A DNA stretch of 64,000 nt from Epinephelus fuscoguttatus. Its lineage: Eukaryota > Chordata > Actinopteri > Perciformes > Serranidae. This document shows, one piece after another, positions 59,331-64,000 of this stretch. The DNA is taken from NCBI RefSeq assembly GCF_011397635.1, contig NC_064759.1, positions 16,202,428 through 16,266,427 of the forward strand, in the 5' to 3' direction. Below the pieces are notes generated by a model that saw only the letters and a list, made by a program, of their open reading frames with translations, was not told the DNA's origin and made no database searches. Numbering within the stretch: the first letter of the stretch is position 1; every line of letters begins with the position of its first letter. Made by a program: the position numbers and the translations under genes.

Positions 59331-62300
59331 TAAGTACTGACAAACTCCTTTAAACCCTTCGCGCGTTTCCTCCCCGCGCACTTTACTCCATAATAAGCGG
59401 CTATAATAATATTGCAGCGGATATTTCCAGCTGTCTGTGTCTCTGTGTGTGTGTCTGCTTCTCACTCTGTGGCTTGGCGTCTGTAAGTCTCGGTGTGAGG
59501 CGGGCACAGCAGCTCTGGACGGTGGCCACGGACTGCTGAGAAGCGCATATGAGGTGTAACGTTGCGCTCCGGGTCTCTGCACGTTTGTGTGGCGGATACA
59601 TTGTGGCATTTACCGACTGCGTAGCTGAAATACTCTGTCAGTGTACATCATGGTCTAGACTCAGTTCAGACTGTTCAACATCTTTCTAAATGTGGATCCT
59701 AAAACACTATTCTGAGTCCTGATTTGTGCCAAGACCATTGCTTTCACACGTTTTAGACTTCTATTTCTTCCAATCTGCCCGGCATCAGTTCCAATCCTTA
59801 CCCAGTCTGATGGCCACTAACTCCCAAACTGTCACATGGTTTAACTTGTCACCAGTCTTTCCTTTCTTTGCAGTCTGCTAAACCCATTCTCCACATTGCA
59901 CCTCATTCACAAAACACACACACAAGTCAAACAAAAGTCATTCTTCTTGGCACGTCAGGCTTTAAAACTGCAACAGCCCTAATGAATGGGTCAGTAAAAT
60001 GTGTAATGTTTAGGATGACCTCCACACATCCAGGTGGTGGTCATCACACCCATCATTAACCCTGTGACCTCACAATAAGACAATCCGCTGTGGTCTCAGT
60101 CACCTCTGGCCTTTAAATGAGTTGATTCTTTCTTTGGGAGCTTATCAGCCACCAGAATCAAACCTGAGCTCGTTGCAGGGCGGCCTTGTGCTTAAGAGGA
60201 GAACCTGTGTTGATACAGAAAACATTTTCAAACTCTGGGGAGGAGCTGCCCAAAGGTTTGGACTTTGAACTGAATACACATCTTGTGTTTTTCATGAGCC
60301 AGAAAAAAAGAGGCTGCTGAGAGTGAATCAATCATGAGGTCTAATAAATGATTCTCGTCTCCTCTGTGAACAGGATGGTGTAGGAATCGAGAGGAAAAAA
60401 AGTTCTGCTCAGAAAATGCATATTTTTATCTCTCTGCCTGAGTTTGTTTGTTTATGGCAGGAAGAGACAGGAGGAGAGAGGTGAAAATGTGGGTGTGATT
60501 GCATGTGTTTCTGTTGCCAGCCTGTTCCTGTGTGTTTGTGCATGCCTTGCAGAGAGGCGGAGGTGGCCTGATTGAGGAGTGCACAATGGGCTTCAGTGGG
60601 TGTGCAGTGCAGCGGGTAGTCACCTCTCCCACCACATGAAAAACTGTAGATGTGGGTAGTTTGTTGGCCGTGGGACTGAGCAAGCAGTCCAGAGGAGTTG
60701 TAGCATTGTTGGACTGTTAGGAGGGGGAGTAGGTGGAGGGGGGTGTCTATGCTGTTTGCCAATAGATAGAGAGGCAATAAAAGATAATTTTCTCTTTCCC
60801 CATCCCTCCCGCTTTGCATCTGTAAGGCAGGGGCATAATGTAAGGAGGAGCCCTGAGCGTGGGTATACACACAGTCCCTCACAGCAACCACAGGTCTGCT
60901 GGATCCCTGTCTAATGGGCATCTGGCTGTTAAGTCTCCAACAGCATCCCACGAGAGCCGCTGGCCCTGCATAACTGTTTTTTATCAGCTGTGCAGTTCAG
61001 CAGAGGAGACGCAGCAGAACATATTAAATAGTTGGAAAGACCAGTTATGTGAGTATAATTGCGTATGCATAGTGGGGAACAGCTTTTTTTAATTGATTTG
61101 CCTTTGTCTTGGCAGGCTTAGGAGAAAATGACATTAATTGCATAATATGATTTGTAGAGAAGTATGCACAGAGCAAAGTAATTTGTCTGACAGTGTCTGA
61201 AAAATGGCTGTTTGTTATTTGTTTTGTGTCGGTCTTTAGACATTTTAAGACTCTGCAACAAAAGGCTTGAAAAGATGTTTTTTTTTATGTACAAGACAAG
61301 AAAAAATGAACCAGGGTTTTTTAACTGCAGTTTTGCATGATTGCTGTTTTGTGATTGAAAACACTCCAGATGCGCGCTTGCATGCAAGCTCACACACACA
61401 TAGAGGCAGGGTTTTGTCTTCACAGTGGGAGCACTGGTTTGTGTAGTTTGGTAGATCATTGACCTCAGTCTGTTGTCCCCTCTCTGCGTCTTTGTTTTGG
61501 TGGCTGACATGCTTTGTGACTTTGCCTTTGGGTTTCTGTTTGTCGACCAATCTGAAAAGACTTTTAGTAGGTGGATACGAATCCAAATCCCAAGGGCAGA
61601 TCCTGACGCACAATAACTGAATTGCATGTTTTGCACAGTTGCCTGATCTTTATGGCAGTGTAGCCAATGTGACCTCATGAAAGAACACAATAACGATAAT
61701 GGCGTTTTCCATCCGTAAGACCTCCTTTACACGACTTTTCTCACAACGATCATGCATTAGGCAGCAGCTCGGCTAAGTTCAGTGTTTGCCCGTAATTGGC
61801 TCCTGGCAGGCCGAGCGAGGCCGGTGGAAGAATTCATTTAAGTCCAAAGACACGACACGGTTCCTTGCCTCTCCTCTCTACAGTCCCCTGCTAATGGGAA
61901 ATGAAACCAATTGAAGGCAGGACTCAACTGTCCACCCTGTTTTCCTAAACCAATTTCCGCTCAAGTCTAGACAGCTGGACTCTTCAATTGCATTTCGCCC
62001 GTATGTGTGGTCACATGCAGAGCGAGCTCGCCTGGACTGTCACAGAAACAAATTTCTTCGAGTAATGGGTGGTGACACTTCAAAGTGAGATCTGTGGTGT
62101 TCTTGGGCTTTAGTTGTCAGTAAGTTCTCAAGTCTTTATTTGATTTCCTCTCAGTGAATCTCCATCTCCAAAGTCCTACCTTCTTTCAGATTACCCCTCT
62201 ATCCCACCCTGACATCCAACATACTTTTGATCCCCTAATTGATCATTCTGGCAATCTGTCTCTCTCCTTACATCTAACATGGAGCACACATCCTCCCTCC

Positions 62301-64000
62301 TCATCTCCTATCTCACCATTCCCTTTGAAGCAGCACTAGATGTTTCATTTATCCCACTCCCCCTCCTTCCGCTGCTCATCCATCTCACCCTCTCCTATCG
62401 TCCCTGTGAGTCTCCTCATTTATCTGTTTGCTCTTCCCGTCGAGGGTGCCCTGCTTAGATAACAATGTTGCTGCCTGGATGTAAGCAAACTGGGGTTATA
62501 TTTTGGCTGCTGAGGGTTTTTTTCAAAGAATTTGTCACACTATCTTATCAAGGTATCTCACGTCCTTGGCTTGATGCCTCATTTTAGCTTAGGAGCCTGC
62601 AGAAATGCCTCTGCATAAGTCCCAAAATTAACAGTGGCCTATTTTCGGGGGCTAATACGTGATATATTTCATTTAGATAAAATTACAAAAAATGTAGAAC
62701 TTGGCAAGTAACATCTCTCTAATGTGTAATTTCTCAACCGTGTTACATGTTTTATGACTCAAAAATAAAATTCTCTCTCAAGTGCCCCCATATATTGCAC
62801 TCCTATGACATTGTCAGACTTTCTTGGACAGTTTAAAGGCGCAGACACACCAAACCGACATCAAAGAAATAGTGGCGATGAAGGATAACTGCTGCATCGC
62901 CTCACGTCACCTGTGTGAACACACCGCAAAGACTACGACCAATGGCTAAATAGCACATAATGTTCTACATGAGATGAAATAACTCCATACCAGCAGACGG
63001 CAGTAGTCTGTCTTCATCATTCAAAAAGGGAAACTGGAAGGCAGACAGGATAGATTCAAGACACTAGTTAGCCAGTTAGCACATTAGCAACACAACTGGA
63101 TGTTGAAAGAACAAATCATATTTACCGGGCACTAGTGAACAGTTAAACGATTACAGACTGTTTATGCTAAGAGCTCAATTGCTAAAAAAAATTAATTTTA
63201 CGATCTGACACCCTCTTGACTTAAGTTGTTTGTTTGCTTTTGCACTGAGCTGAATGGCGAATCAGAGGGATTTTATTCACTGATGGGCTCCACCACGGAT
63301 CCCACATGCTGTCGCCTGCCAAATAAAAGCTGACGAGCACACTATTGCCAATGTTGTGGGACACACCGCTAAAGCTAGGGCATCAAACGCTCACTGACGG
63401 CCCGACATTGACCTACAGCTGACTGTCAGCTTCGTGTGTCAGGGCCCTAAAAGAAAAGGAACAAAACTGAAACAGCAGATATTGGCTTCTTTAATACAAT
63501 GCATTCTTCTTCCTTGTCACAACCTGCCGTATACATTACCCACAATGCAAGTTGACCGACAACAGTTAGCCCAGAGATTTGGGTGTGTTATGCTGGTAGC
63601 AGATGATGTAGCCTCAAGCAGGTAGCCTCAAGCAGAGATGAAGAGCAGCTTAGAGGTCTGATAAGCCTCCCTCTGGAGCCACAAAAAATCTTTGTACAAC
63701 TTTTTTCCACACATGCAGTAGTTCTGTAAACACACTCTGATGTGTAGAATTGGTGGAATTCCCCTTAAAATCATGTGCTGTTGAGGTAAGTTGATGATCT
63801 AATGACTAAAGGTTGCTAATGCTAAATCCTGTGAGCTGAAAACAACCATGAATCATGTCGTGTGCTTTCACACGTCTCCCCAACAACTGGCAGCTGAAGT
63901 TATCGCTTCTGGAAAAAGCCAGACAAACCTTATGAAAGATGGAAACTCTCTGAAACTTGAAAGCCAGCGTGTGTGCTCTGTTCTCTCCCTCTCACTCTTT
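59331..64000. other. First intron of the downstream gene, open at the right edge
   Basis: About 4.7 kb with no recognised coding exon. It contains the MITE at 62836-63450 and, at 61640-61860 and 62440-62660, non-repetitive sequence with homeodomain-like TAAT motifs that may be regulatory. Confidence 0.45.
62836..63450. mobile_element. MITE with GACACACCAAAC-type ends
   Basis: The left end GGCGCAGACACACCAAACCG and the right end CGTGTGTCAGGGCCC are imperfect inverted repeats of a common teleost non-autonomous DNA transposon. It lies in the first intron of the downstream gene and has no coding sequence. Confidence 0.6.

Noticed and set aside
60409-60951. 180-residue minus-strand open frame
   Set aside because: Low-similarity frame in intronic sequence without promoter, splice or family signals.
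61118-61690. 190-residue minus-strand open frame in the last intron
   Set aside because: It has no domain or motif and a composition like random AT-rich DNA; probably chance.

Overview
The window is nuclear DNA from a ray-finned fish, very probably a percomorph teleost. It has spliced vertebrate genes with GT/AG introns. Its noncoding DNA is AT-rich and packed with CA/GT microsatellites, teleost-style tRNA-derived SINEs, Tc1-like remnants and many short non-autonomous DNA transposons (MITE-like). No prokaryotic, viral, rRNA or CRISPR feature is seen. Most open frames in the raw sequence are chance; the real coding exons were recognised by protein homology from memory plus matching splice sites and phases.

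Left part, minus strand (1-14012). Two genes lie head-to-tail. The first is a PIANP/AJAP1-family type I membrane protein (two exons visible, 2989-3866; its cytoplasmic tail lies beyond the left edge and its first exon was not found). The second is a 12-exon WD40-repeat gene (14012 down to 5475) with a coiled-coil-like N terminus and an acidic C terminus. I could not tie it to a named family. Its poly(A) signal is at 5240-5245.

Middle, plus strand. A complete znf384 orthologue starts with a noncoding exon near 16950, has ten coding exons from 20348 to 29108 and encodes about 551 residues with eight C2H2 fingers. A complete gnl1 gene follows: twelve coding exons from 30939 to 42977, about 609 residues, a circularly permuted GTPase. 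Both models splice in frame throughout. pianp next to znf384 matches the human 12p13 neighbourhood as I recall it, whereas human GNL1 lies in the MHC class I region.

Right part (43.7-64 kb). About 15 kb of noncoding DNA holds nested transposable elements, microsatellites and a few non-repetitive stretches that look like conserved regulatory DNA. At 58.8-59.33 kb there is a GC-rich promoter with duplicated inverted CCAAT blocks and a noncoding first exon with a good donor site. It belongs to a plus-strand gene whose coding exons lie past the right edge. The rest of the window is that gene's first intron.

The genes do not form a functional pathway; they are ordinary neighbours. The unusual content lies in the repeats and splice-site architecture: a fold-back transposon with a perfect 24-bp hairpin, one MITE family in three size classes, nested insertions, and dinucleotide runs directly against splice sites.
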